Source: DASUPK01 sp963695805
Lineage (GTDB): Bacteria; Actinomycetota; Thermoleophilia; Solirubrobacterales; 70-9
Reading direction: 5' to 3'
Length of the DNA stretch: 64,000 nt
Assembly (NCBI GenBank): GCA_963695805.1
Contig: CAVOHV010000006.1
Coordinates: 62,001 to 126,000, forward strand
Shown in pieces: positions 26,217 through 33,910 of the stretch. Position numbers and translations under genes: made by a program. The notes beneath the pieces are model-generated. The model was not told where the DNA came from. It did no database searches and saw only the letters and a list, made by a program, of their open reading frames with translations. The first letter of the stretch is position 1. Each line of letters opens with the position of its first letter.

Positions 26217-26221
26217 TTCTT
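26196..26221. promoter_or_regulatory. Probable TetR operator overlapping the tetR start codon
   Basis: Perfect inverted repeat: AAGAAGTGAA (26196-26205), 6-nt spacer TCATCG, TTCACTTCTT (26212-26221). The right arm contains the GTG start codon of the TetR gene. The location suggests autorepression by blocking a start-proximal or leaderless promoter, and possibly control of the divergent gene at 26259. Confidence 0.65.
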
Positions 26222-26258
26222 GTGTCAAGCGTGGCAGACGAGTAGGATCGCCGCCGCA

Positions 26259-26663
26259 ATGGCAGAGATGGAGGAGACACTCGCGCAGATCCCGCTGTTC
26301 TCGGGGGTCAAGCCCAAGGAGCTGAAGAAGCTCGGCAAGCGGATGACCGTGCGCAGCTTCAACGAGGGCGACGAGATCACCCGGGAGGGCGAGAGCGGGA
26401 TCGGCTTCTTCGTGATCGAAGAGGGCAACGCCAGCGTCAGTGTCGGCGGCGAAATCGTTCGCACGCTCGGCCCGGGTGAGCACTTCGGCGAGATCGCGCT
26501 GATCGACAGCGGCCCCCGGTCGGCGACCATCATCGCGGGCACCGACCTGCGCTGCCGCGGGATGTCGGCCTGGGAGTTCAGGCCGTTCGTCGAGGAGCAC
26601 CCCGAGGTTGCCTGGGCGCTGCTCGAGACGCTCGTCAGCCGCCTGCGCGAAGCACACGCCTAG
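26259..26663 (+). CDS. Stand-alone cyclic nucleotide-binding domain protein
   Basis: 134 aa from ATG 26259 (MAEMEETLAQIPLFSGVKPK); an upstream TTG in frame would give 147 aa. The CNB fold is clear: IPLFSGVKPKELKKLGKRMT, GDEITREGESGIGFFVIEEG, then the phosphate-binding cassette FGEIALIDSGPRSATI (G-E-x-A-L/I...R-x-A with the cAMP-contacting Glu and Arg). There is no helix-turn-helix, so it is a sensor or partner subunit rather than a CRP-type regulator. It faces tail-to-tail the class III cyclase at 26677, which may make its ligand. It is divergent from the TetR gene and shares its control region. Confidence 0.87.
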   Translation: MAEMEETLAQIPLFSGVKPKELKKLGKRMTVRSFNEGDEITREGESGIGFFVIEEGNASVSVGGEIVRTLGPGEHFGEIALIDSGPRSATIIAGTDLRCRGMSAWEFRPFVEEHPEVAWALLETLVSRLREAHA

Positions 26664-26676
26664 CGACGGCCGGGCC

Positions 26677-29600
26677 TCAGTCCGCGGGTAGGGTCGCGCC
26701 GAGGCTCTCGAAGGTCTCCTGAGCCCGCCGGCGGTCGGCGCTGCCGAGCAGCCAGCCCGTGCGAGCCACCTGGAAGGGGCACTCCATCTGCTCGAAGAGC
26801 TGCTTCGACTCCCGGAGCAGCTCTTCGTCGGAAGCGTGCAGCCCCTTGGCGCGAAGCAGGATCGCACTGGCGTAGCGATCGTGGCCCACTCGCGGCTCGG
26901 CCCAGGCGATCGCCTCGATGGCGTCGTCGCTCCCTGCGCGGACGAACGCCTCGGCGCGGCTGCAGGCATACATCGCGGTCCACTGGCTGCCCGTGACCGA
27001 TTCTGAGCCGAGCGCGACCGCCTCGTCGAATCGCCCCCGGTGCAGCTCGAGGTCGATGCCGAACATCACGACTCCGCATCTCTGCTCTAGGTCCCGGGAG
27101 CTGAGGCTGTAGGCGTGGCTCATCCAGTCGGCGGCGGCGGCTCCGTCCCCTCGATAGCCGTAGGCCGCCGCTGTGCAGGCTGCGGGTGTCGCGAAGGCAC
27201 CCATTGGCGGCTGGCCGGACTCCTCCCATGCTCTCCGGGCGCTCTTGCCGAATTCGATCGCCTGGTCCCAGTTCCCGAGCAAGAAGTTGGGCATCAGCTC
27301 GCGCTGATACTCGGCCATCTCCACGCCGCGGTTGCGGTCGACCTCGGCGCCTTGCTTCGCGTAGGTGAGCGCCTCCCGGAACTCGCCGACCTGCACGAGG
27401 CAGAGGACCATCATGTGGAGCGCGTCCGAGATCTCCACGTCGAGGGCGTGCGAGCGCGGTGCGCTCTCGAGCAGGTCGAGCCGCTCCCGAGTGTGCTCGA
27501 CCGCGTCTAGCTGCCGGCCCTGAAGCCACTCGCTCGCGGTGATCGCATCGAGGGCGTTCTGGAGGAGCTGGCGGTCGTCGGTACGGCGAGCCAGCTCGAG
27601 CCCCTCCTGCGCGGGCCCCGCCATCGCCTCGGGGTCTTTGCTCATCCAGGCGAGCCACGCGTCGTCGAGCCGGAGCCGGGCGCGGGTAGGTAGGTCGTTG
27701 TCGTCAGCGAGCTCGTGGCCTCGCTTCAGGATCGGCCCTAGCTCGCTGACCGGGGGATCGCCCGCGATCCCGTGCATGCGGCTGCCGACCTCGACGCTGC
27801 GGGCATACGCGGCCGCCGCGCGGTCGGTGTCACCGTCGTGCTCCGCCGTCTCCCCGGCCTCGCGGAAGAGGCGCATGCCCTCGTCTCCGCGCCAACCGCG
27901 CAGCGCCACCTCAGCCGCCGCGACCAGCGCGTCGTGGCGCTCGATCCCATCGTCGGTGAGCCGGGCCGCATCCTCATAGAGGTGGCGGCCACGGGCGGCG
28001 GCACCGCGGTTGACGGCGGTGTCGGCGGCGGCAAGTACCGCCTCGCGGGCGGCAGCCCGGCGCTCGTCCGTCGCGTCGAGCTCGTACGCGTGGTCGAGGT
28101 GGTAGGCGATCAGCTCGGGCCGCTCGGCGAACGGGTCGCGGGCGCGAAGTGCCTCGACGGCGCGCTCGTGCAGCATCGCGCGCTCCCTCCGGGGGAGCGA
28201 GTTGTAGGCGACCTCGCGGATCACCTGGTGGCGGAAGACGAGGTGACCCGCCTCGGACCCCGGGCGCTCCTGGATCAGGGCGCGCCGCCGGAGGGACCAG
28301 AGTGGGTCGTTGGGGTCGGTGCCGAGCAGGTCGCCCAGCGGGCCCTGCGAGAAGGTGTGTCCGAGGACAGCTGCGTGCTGGAGCGTCCGCTTTTCCTCGG
28401 CCGGGAGCTGATCGATTCGCGCTGCGACCGCGGCCTGCACGGTGTCGGGGAGCGTCCGCGCGGCGCCGTCGGCGCCTGCATCGCCGATCCGGCGCGAGAC
28501 CTCCTCGGTGAAGAATGGATTGCCGCCCGCGGCGTTCGCGATCCGGGGCGCGTCGGCTCGGCGATCGTCGGGCAGAAGCAGTTCGGCGAGGTGGGTTGCG
28601 GCGTCGCGATCGAGCGGCAGCAGCTCGAGCTGGGTGTTGTTACGCGCCGTACGACCGAACTCTGGGCGGCGCTCGGCGAGCTCGGGCCGGCTCGTGCAGA
28701 GCACCAGGATCGGGGCGTCATGGAGGCCGTAGGCGACATCCTCGAGCAGCTCGAGGGTGCCCTCGTCCGCCCAGTGGGCGTCGTCCACACCGATCGCCAG
28801 CGGCCCATCGCTTGCGAGCAGGGACACGAACCGGCGCCAGGAGCGCTTGAGCTCCTCCTCGGCGTCGCAGTCCGGCCTTCCCCGGATGGCGATGGTCAGG
28901 CCGGTAGCCAGAGAGGGAGCGTCCTCGGCACCGAGCTCGGACAGCAGCTTCTGTAGGGAGCGCTCCACGTCGTCGGGCGGCGCGTCCGTTGAGAGGTCCG
29001 CGGCATCCCGCAGGATCTCGCCGAGCGCCCAGAAGGCGATGCCCTCGCCATAAGGAGGGCTCCGTCCGACGATCGTCCGCCAGGGGTCGGGATCCGAGCG
29101 GAGCTCCCTGAAGAGCTCCGCGCCCAGGCGCGTCTTGCCGATGCCTGCCTCGCCGATCACCGTGACGAGTTGCGGGAGCCGCTCCCGCGCGGCGCGCCGG
29201 GAGATCAGCCTGAGCATGTCGAGGTCGTTGTCCCTGCCGACGAGGGGGACGGTCGAGATCTCTGCCTCGGAGTCGACGGCGATCGCCCGGTAGGCGCCGA
29301 GCGTGCCGGTGATGCCCTTCGCCTCGACCGCGCCGTTGGCCTCGAGCCTGGCCCGCCGGCAGGCGCGGGCAGCCCGCTCGCCGACGAGTACCTCTCCCGG
29401 CTCGGCGGCCTGCTGGAGGCGAGCGGCGGCGTTCACGGCCTCACCCGTGACGCGCAGGTCGCCGGCCCCCGCAACCGCAAGGACCTCACCCGTCTCGATC
29501 CCTACCCGCACCGCGAGCTCGCCGTCCAGCTGGGAAACCCGCTCGGCGACGGCCAGCCCCGCGGCCACGGCGCGATCCGGGTCATCGCCGTGGGAGACCG

Positions 29601-29808
29601 GTGCGCCGAAGACCGCCATCACGGCGTCGCCGATGTACTTCTCGACCGTGCCGCCGTGCTGTTCGAGGGCGCTCTTCGCCGCGTCGAAGAACGGCTCCAG
29701 GCGTCGGCGCAGATCCTCGGGATCTAGCTGCGTCGCGAGCCGAGTGGAGCCGACCAGATCCGCGAACAGCATCGTCGCGATCTTTCTTTCTCCTCCCAGA
29801 GTGCTCAC
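26677..29808 (-). CDS. Class III adenylate cyclase fused to AAA ATPase and TPR region
   Basis: 1043 aa from GTG 29808 (VSTLGGERKIATMLFADLVG). Residues 7-165 are a class III cyclase: metal-binding Asp in FADLVGST (D17) and KYIGDAV (D61), substrate Lys K57, and GEAVNAAAR giving the transition-state Asn (N126) and Arg (R130). The adenine-contact Asp usual in GDTVN is Glu here, so activity is likely but not certain. Residues 195-450 are an AAA/STAND ATPase: VIGEAGIGKTRLGAELF (Walker A), AIGVDDAHWAD (Walker B). The rest is a long helical TPR-like region. Such proteins are large regulatory cyclases in actinobacteria. Its 3' end abuts the cyclic-nucleotide-binding gene. Confidence 0.88.
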   Translation of the reverse strand: MSTLGGERKIATMLFADLVGSTRLATQLDPEDLRRRLEPFFDAAKSALEQHGGTVEKYIGDAVMAVFGAPVSHGDDPDRAVAAGLAVAERVSQLDGELAVRVGIETGEVLAVAGAGDLRVTGEAVNAAARLQQAAEPGEVLVGERAARACRRARLEANGAVEAKGITGTLGAYRAIAVDSEAEISTVPLVGRDNDLDMLRLISRRAARERLPQLVTVIGEAGIGKTRLGAELFRELRSDPDPWRTIVGRSPPYGEGIAFWALGEILRDAADLSTDAPPDDVERSLQKLLSELGAEDAPSLATGLTIAIRGRPDCDAEEELKRSWRRFVSLLASDGPLAIGVDDAHWADEGTLELLEDVAYGLHDAPILVLCTSRPELAERRPEFGRTARNNTQLELLPLDRDAATHLAELLLPDDRRADAPRIANAAGGNPFFTEEVSRRIGDAGADGAARTLPDTVQAAVAARIDQLPAEEKRTLQHAAVLGHTFSQGPLGDLLGTDPNDPLWSLRRRALIQERPGSEAGHLVFRHQVIREVAYNSLPRRERAMLHERAVEALRARDPFAERPELIAYHLDHAYELDATDERRAAAREAVLAAADTAVNRGAAARGRHLYEDAARLTDDGIERHDALVAAAEVALRGWRGDEGMRLFREAGETAEHDGDTDRAAAAYARSVEVGSRMHGIAGDPPVSELGPILKRGHELADDNDLPTRARLRLDDAWLAWMSKDPEAMAGPAQEGLELARRTDDRQLLQNALDAITASEWLQGRQLDAVEHTRERLDLLESAPRSHALDVEISDALHMMVLCLVQVGEFREALTYAKQGAEVDRNRGVEMAEYQRELMPNFLLGNWDQAIEFGKSARRAWEESGQPPMGAFATPAACTAAAYGYRGDGAAAADWMSHAYSLSSRDLEQRCGVVMFGIDLELHRGRFDEAVALGSESVTGSQWTAMYACSRAEAFVRAGSDDAIEAIAWAEPRVGHDRYASAILLRAKGLHASDEELLRESKQLFEQMECPFQVARTGWLLGSADRRRAQETFESLGATLPAD

Positions 29809-29828
29809 CGTTTGAAGATAACGGCGGG

Positions 29829-29861
29829 TATGCGAGGGCGCGCGCAAGCGCGACCCGTTTA
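29829..29861 (+). repeat. 33-nt GNRA-hairpin repeat, copy F
   Basis: TATGCGAGGGCGCGCG then CAAGCGCGACCCGTTTA, matching copy E (36842-36874) at 30 of 33 positions. On the plus strand GCGC-GCAA-GCGC forms a 4-bp stem closed by a GNRA tetraloop, flanked by GGG/CCC. It lies in the gap between the cyclase start and the DUF4242 stop. Confidence 0.5.
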
Positions 29862-29878
29862 GGGAGAGATTTGTGCCG

Positions 29879-30178
29879 TCAGGCTGCCGGTTGAGCCTCC
29901 GGATCGGGCCTCACGATCACGGTGTCCGCGATCTCTGTCACTTCGTCGGCGGGCATGCCGACGCGCTCGGCGTGCTCCCGGACGGTCTCGATGTCGGTCG
30001 CCTGGTAGATGCACACCGAGCCGAGCGTCCCGTCCTCGTCCTTGACGACGTAGGTTCGAATCCAGGCGAGGTTGTCGGGGAACTCGGTGTCGCCCACTTC
30101 CTTCGACCGGGCTCCGACCTTCTCTAGTTCCTCCGCGGACTCCCAGGCGTTGCGGCGGCGAATCGCGTACAGGTTCAT
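29879..30178 (-). CDS. DUF4242 (SCO4226-like) small protein
   Basis: 99 aa, ATG 30178 with a strong ribosome site (GGGGAGAAG just upstream). The sequence NLYAIRRRNAWESAEELEKV, LAWIRTYVVKDEDGTLGSVC and IYQATDIETVREHAERVGMP matches the DUF4242 family: the IRTYVV, tlcvyeA and IREHAer.G.P blocks are usual. The ferredoxin-like fold member SCO4226 of Streptomyces binds nickel; whether this one does is unknown. It is a single gene divergent from icd. Confidence 0.8.
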   Translation of the reverse strand: MNLYAIRRRNAWESAEELEKVGARSKEVGDTEFPDNLAWIRTYVVKDEDGTLGSVCIYQATDIETVREHAERVGMPADEVTEIADTVIVRPDPEAQPAA

Positions 30179-30244
30179 ATCTTCTCCCCTCAGGCGGGCT
30201 GAGTTGGTTGCCGGACAAGCTGCGCAGTTAGCATCGCCCGTCCC

Positions 30245-31474
30245 GTGGAGAAGATCAAGGTCAAGAACCCGGTCGTCGAGCTCGACGGCGACGAGATGAC
30301 CCGGATCCTCTGGGCCTTCATCAAGGAGCGGCTGATCCTGCCGTACCTCGACATCGACCTGCGTTACTTCGATCTCTCGATCCAGAAGCGGGACGAGACC
30401 GAGGATCAGATCACGGTCGAGGCCGCCAACGCGATCAAAGAGCATGGGGTGGGCGTGAAGTGCGCCACGATCACGCCAGACGAGGCGCGCGTGGCGGAGT
30501 TCGGCCTCAAGGGGATGTACCGCTCGCCCAACGGGACGATCCGGAACATCCTCGGCGGCGTCATCTTCCGCGAGCCGATCGTGATCTCGAACGTGCCGCG
30601 GTTGGTCCCTGGCTGGACCAAGCCGATCATCATCGGCCGCCACGCCTTCGGCGACCAGTACCGCGCGACCGACACCTTGATTCCGGAGGGCGGGGGGCGG
30701 CTCGTCCTCTCCTTCCAGCCCAGCGACGACACCCAGAGCCCGATCGAGCTCGATGTCTACGACTTCCCCGCCGAAGAGGGGGGCGGGATCGCGATGGCGA
30801 TGTACAACCGCGATGACTCGATCCGGGATTTCGCTCGCGCCTCTCTCCGCTACGGGCTCGAGCGCAACTACCCGGTCTACATGTCGACCAAGAACACGAT
30901 CCTGAAGACCTACGACGGCCGCTTCAAGGATCTCTTCCAGGAGATCTTCGACTCGGAGTTCAAGGACGAGTTCGAGTCCAGGGATCTGACCTATGAGCAC
31001 CGGCTGATCGACGACATGGTCGCCGCGGCGCTCAAGTGGGAGGGCGGCTACGTCTGGGCCTGCAAGAACTACGACGGCGACGTTCAGTCGGACACCGTCG
31101 CGCAGGGCTTCGGCTCGCTCGGCCTGATGACGAGCGTCCTGATGACCGCTGACGGCAAGACCGTCGAGGCCGAGGCCGCCCACGGGACGGTCACCCGCCA
31201 CTACCGGCAGCACCAGGAGGGCAAGGCCACCTCGACCAACCCGATCGCCTCGATCTTCGCCTGGACCCGCGGCCTCCAGGCCAGGGGCCGCATGGACGAG
31301 ACACCCGAGGTCAGCGAGTTCGCCGAGACCCTCGAACGCGTCTGCGTGGAGACGGTCGAGAGCGGCAAGATGACCAAGGACCTCGCCCTGCTGATCGGCC
31401 CCGATCAGGACTTCCAAACGACCGAGGAGTTCCTCGCGTCCATAGACGAGAACCTCCAGGCGGCGGTGGGCTAA
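30245..31474 (+). CDS. icd: Isocitrate dehydrogenase (NADP+), homodimeric type
   Basis: 409 aa, GTG start. It converts isocitrate to 2-oxoglutarate and CO2 in the TCA cycle. MEKIKVKNPVVELDGDEMTR is the N terminus of the eukaryote-like (type II) NADP-IDH, followed by KRDETEDQITVEAANAIKEH, KGMYRSPNGTIRNILGG (isocitrate-binding S-x-N-x-x-R), the metal-site segment YEHRLIDDMVAAALKWEGGY and EAAHGTVTRHYR (cofactor region). The length is normal and all regions are intact. It is followed immediately by palindromic repeat A and the AbiEi/DUF559 gene, after which comes mdh. Confidence 0.95.
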   Translation: MEKIKVKNPVVELDGDEMTRILWAFIKERLILPYLDIDLRYFDLSIQKRDETEDQITVEAANAIKEHGVGVKCATITPDEARVAEFGLKGMYRSPNGTIRNILGGVIFREPIVISNVPRLVPGWTKPIIIGRHAFGDQYRATDTLIPEGGGRLVLSFQPSDDTQSPIELDVYDFPAEEGGGIAMAMYNRDDSIRDFARASLRYGLERNYPVYMSTKNTILKTYDGRFKDLFQEIFDSEFKDEFESRDLTYEHRLIDDMVAAALKWEGGYVWACKNYDGDVQSDTVAQGFGSLGLMTSVLMTADGKTVEAEAAHGTVTRHYRQHQEGKATSTNPIASIFAWTRGLQARGRMDETPEVSEFAETLERVCVETVESGKMTKDLALLIGPDQDFQTTEEFLASIDENLQAAVG

Positions 31475-31475
31475 C

Positions 31476-31520
31476 CGCGGGGCGCTTTGCTCGCCTATGG
31501 CGCGATCAAAGCGCCCCGCG
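31476..31520 (+). repeat. Palindromic repeat copy A (14-bp perfect arms)
   Basis: 45 nt: CGCGGGGCGCTTTG (31476-31489), a 17-nt centre CTCGCCTATGGCGCGAT, then CAAAGCGCCCCGCG (31507-31520), arms perfectly complementary. It starts 2 nt after the icd stop and its right arm is the end of the AbiEi/DUF559 coding sequence. Same family as B, C and D; B is its inverted partner at the other end of the AbiEi gene. Confidence 0.7.
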
Positions 31521-32441
31521 ACGGCCCGTCGCGTCCAGCAAGCGCCCGACGCGGTCGGCGACAACCGCATGCCGCCGAGTGACGTCCCACCAAGTGAACC
31601 GGAGGACCGTGTAGCCAGCCACCGCCAGGCGGCCATCCCGATCTCGGTCGGCTTGGAAGGCCCGCCGGGTGCCATGTGTCGCGCGTCCGTCGACCTCGAC
31701 GACCAGGCGGGCCTCCTGCCAGAGGAAGTCGACGACGTAGTCGAGCAGCGGAGCGTTTACGTCCGGCTGGGGAAGGCGGTGTCGGCGACAGAGCACCAGG
31801 AACCGCTCCTCGAGCTCGCTGCGGGTGGCCGTCGATCCAACCTGGTGACGGGCCAGCAGTCGTCGCAGCCTCCGGGCACCAGGATGCCCGGGATGGCGAC
31901 GCAGGAGTTCAACGAGGTCGTCAGCGGCCACCAGCTTCAATCTGTCCGCCTCATCGATCGCGCGCTCAAGCGGTCGTGTGTCAATCATGCTCCCGAGGTC
32001 AAGGATTGTCCGGGCGGGGCCCGTCGCGGGAATCTCCCAGTGGGTGGTGAGCTCGTCGTCGGGGAGCCGCCGAGGACGATGGACTCGGATACCGCGTCGT
32101 CGCCGACGACCCGCACGCGTTCGGAGCGTCACGTCGATCAGGTCCGGTTCGGGCTGAGGTCGGATCGACCAGAGCGATGCGGCGGAACGGTGGCTCAGCA
32201 CCGCGCCATGGCCGCACGCTAGAACCGCCCCCATCCAATGCCCCCTCCTGGCCAGCCTTCGGTGTCCCACGGCGTAAACGCCTCGATGAAGGCGATGAAG
32301 CCATCCCGCTGCCACGTTCCCCCTCACCCAGTCCTTGCTGAAGCCGAGGGCATAGAGTTGCGCCGCCGATACGACCCCGTACTGGCGCTCAGTCAATTCC
32401 GCGATCACTCCTGACGTGTGCGGGGCGCTTTCATCGGCCAT
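31506..32441 (-). CDS. AbiEi-like N-terminal domain plus DUF559 (Vsr-like nuclease fold) protein
   Basis: 311 aa. Residues 10-70 resemble the AbiEi antitoxin winged helix (AELTERQYGVVSAAQLYALG, VRGNVAAGWLHRLHRGVYAV). Residues 205-305 are DUF559: SELEERFLVLCRRHRLPQPD, YVVDFLWQEARLVVEVDG (D-x9-E-x-D, the PD-(D/E)xK-like metal site), THGTRRAFQADRDRDGRLA and GYTVLRFTW. Such orphan proteins are frequent in actinobacteria; called antitoxins, but the DUF559 half is related to Vsr-type endonucleases. No AbiEii toxin gene lies beside it. The start codon lies in the centre of repeat B and the stop at the edge of repeat A's right arm, so the gene is framed exactly by the inverted pair. Activity is unknown. 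Confidence 0.8.
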   Translation of the reverse strand: MADESAPHTSGVIAELTERQYGVVSAAQLYALGFSKDWVRGNVAAGWLHRLHRGVYAVGHRRLARRGHWMGAVLACGHGAVLSHRSAASLWSIRPQPEPDLIDVTLRTRAGRRRRRGIRVHRPRRLPDDELTTHWEIPATGPARTILDLGSMIDTRPLERAIDEADRLKLVAADDLVELLRRHPGHPGARRLRRLLARHQVGSTATRSELEERFLVLCRRHRLPQPDVNAPLLDYVVDFLWQEARLVVEVDGRATHGTRRAFQADRDRDGRLAVAGYTVLRFTWWDVTRRHAVVADRVGRLLDATGRRGAL

Positions 32442-32463
32442 ACGACGAGTAATGCGCCCCGCG
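32420..32463 (-). repeat. Palindromic repeat copy B
   Basis: 44 nt. On the minus strand: CGCGGGGCGCATT, centre ACTCGTCGTATGGCCGATG, AAAGCGCCCCGC; one mismatch in the stem. It aligns with copy A in the opposite orientation (TCGTC-G-TATGG versus TCGCC-TATGG). The ATG in its centre is the start codon of the AbiEi/DUF559 gene. Confidence 0.7.
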
Positions 32464-32496
32464 CGCAGAATCGCCCCTACTTAAGGAGAACAAAGC

Positions 32497-33483
32497 GTGA
32501 GCAGCCCCGTCAACGTCACAGTCACCGGAGCCGCCGGCCAGATCGGCTACGCGCTTCTCTTCCGCATCGCTGCGGGGGAGATGCTCGGCTCGGACACCGA
32601 GGTCAGCCTCCGACTGTTGGAGATCCCCGACGCGGTCAAGGCGGCCGAGGGGACCGCGATGGAGCTCGAGGACTGCGCGTTCCCGCTGCTCCGCGGTATC
32701 GACATCAGCGACGATCCAACGGAGGCCTTCGACGGGACCAACATCGCGCTGCTGGTCGGGGCCCGGCCCCGGTCCAAGGGGATGGAGCGCGCGGACCTGC
32801 TCGAGGCGAACGGCGGGATCTTCGGGCCGCAGGGCGAGGCGCTCAACGAGCGCGCTGCCGACGACATCAAGGTGCTGGTCGTCGGCAACCCCGCCAACAC
32901 CAACTGCCTGATCGCAAAGTCACACGCGCCCGACATCCCGGACGAGCGCTTCACCGCGATGATGCGACTCGATCACAACCGGGCGATCGCCCAGGTCGCC
33001 AACAAGCTGGAGCGCCCGGTGACCGACATCAAGCGGATGACGGTCTGGGGCAACCACTCGCCGACCCAGTACCCGGACCTGGTCAACGCCCTCGTCGACG
33101 GCAGCCCGGCCTGGCCTCAGGTCGACGACGATGTCTGGATCGCCGAAGAGTTCATACCGACGGTCGGCAAGCGCGGCGCCGCGATCATCGAAGCCCGCGG
33201 AGCGTCCAGCGCGGCGTCGGCGGCGAACGCCGCGATCGACCATGTCCACGACTGGGTGCTCGGCACGCCCGACGAGGACTGGGTCTCTATGGGCGTCCCA
33301 TCCGACGGCTCCTACGGCGTCGACGAGGGCCTCATCTCGGGCGCGCCGTGTGAGTGCTCGGGCGGCGAGTGGAAACTGGTCGAGGGTCTCGAGGTCACCG
33401 ACTTCTCGCGTGAGCGGATCGATGCGACCGTCGCCGAGCTCAAGGACGAGCGCGACACGGTCAAGCGCCTCGGATTGATCTAG
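32497..33483 (+). CDS. mdh: Malate dehydrogenase
   Basis: 328 aa, GTG start behind a strong ribosome site (AAGGAGAA, about 7 nt away). It interconverts malate and oxaloacetate with NAD. VTGAAGQIGYALLFRIAAGE (dinucleotide motif GAAGQIGY), LLVGARPRSKGMERADLL (R residues binding the substrate carboxylates), VLVVGNPANTNCLIA, MRLDHNRAIAQVANK and TVWGNHSPTQYPD with the catalytic His. This is the cytosolic-type (MDH-like, not LDH-like) family of about 328 residues. It lies beyond the AbiEi cassette from icd and convergent with the HTH gene at 33496. Confidence 0.95.
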   Translation: MSSPVNVTVTGAAGQIGYALLFRIAAGEMLGSDTEVSLRLLEIPDAVKAAEGTAMELEDCAFPLLRGIDISDDPTEAFDGTNIALLVGARPRSKGMERADLLEANGGIFGPQGEALNERAADDIKVLVVGNPANTNCLIAKSHAPDIPDERFTAMMRLDHNRAIAQVANKLERPVTDIKRMTVWGNHSPTQYPDLVNALVDGSPAWPQVDDDVWIAEEFIPTVGKRGAAIIEARGASSAASAANAAIDHVHDWVLGTPDEDWVSMGVPSDGSYGVDEGLISGAPCECSGGEWKLVEGLEVTDFSRERIDATVAELKDERDTVKRLGLI

Positions 33484-33495
33484 CTCGCGGAGCCT

Positions 33496-33852
33496 CTACC
33501 CGCCGGGGTGGTAGCCCTGGCCCTTGCGCTTGATGCGCCCCTCCTTCTGGAGGTCGGGCAGCACCCGGTACAGGTAGTTCGGGTGGTTGAGCTTCATCTT
33601 GCGGCCGAGCTCCGAGACCGTGATCCCGGGGTTCTGCTTGATGATCCGGACCGCCTGGTCGGCCCTGGTCGAGCCGCGGCGCCGGCGAGTCGTGGTCGCC
33701 CTCTCGCGCGGCCTTCCCGGGCCGCGACGGGGACTGCGGCCGAGGCCCGCGAGGGCGGACTCCACCTGTTTGCGCTCGTCGTTGAGCTCGACGCAGCCGG
33801 CGCTCGAGCAGCGTCCTGGCCTGATCGACTGTGCTGGAAACCCTTGGCATCC
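33496..33852 (-). pseudogene. Winged-helix DNA-binding protein gene with a frameshift
   Basis: The 5' frame from ATG 33852 gives MPRVSSTVDQARTLLERRLR. The 3' frame gives ELNDERKQVESALAGLG, then a basic linker (GRPRERATTTRRRRG) and a winged helix (RADQAVRIIKQNPGITVSEL, GRKMKLNHPNYLYRVLPDL, QKEGRIKRKGQGY). The two match only if one extra base near 33790-33793 is removed. The coiled-coil N terminus and the C-terminal winged helix look well preserved apart from this point, so a recent mutation or a sequencing error is likely. Without correction only the 89-aa 3' part (33496-33765) is callable. A regulatory role is inferred from the fold; the repeats at 33878-33899 upstream are a candidate site. 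Confidence 0.65.
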
Positions 33853-33877
33853 TTGTCAAGTCCTCTCTATCGGAGTC

Positions 33878-33900
33878 ACGGTTACATCACCGTAACGGTT
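33878..33900. promoter_or_regulatory. Repeats in the divergent promoter region
   Basis: ACGGTTA occurs twice (33879-33885 and 33895-33901), and GTTAC (33881-33885) and GTAAC (33892-33896) form an inverted repeat with 6-nt spacing. The 58-nt gap separates the winged-helix gene and the 2-hydroxyacid dehydrogenase. The arrangement suits an operator for a regulator controlling both genes. Confidence 0.4.
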
Positions 33901-33910
33901 AGTTTGAGTG

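Noticed and set aside
30053..30063. GGTTCGAATCC, like a tRNA T-arm
   Set aside because: Lies inside the DUF4242 coding sequence (IRTYVV) with no acceptor or anticodon arms around it.
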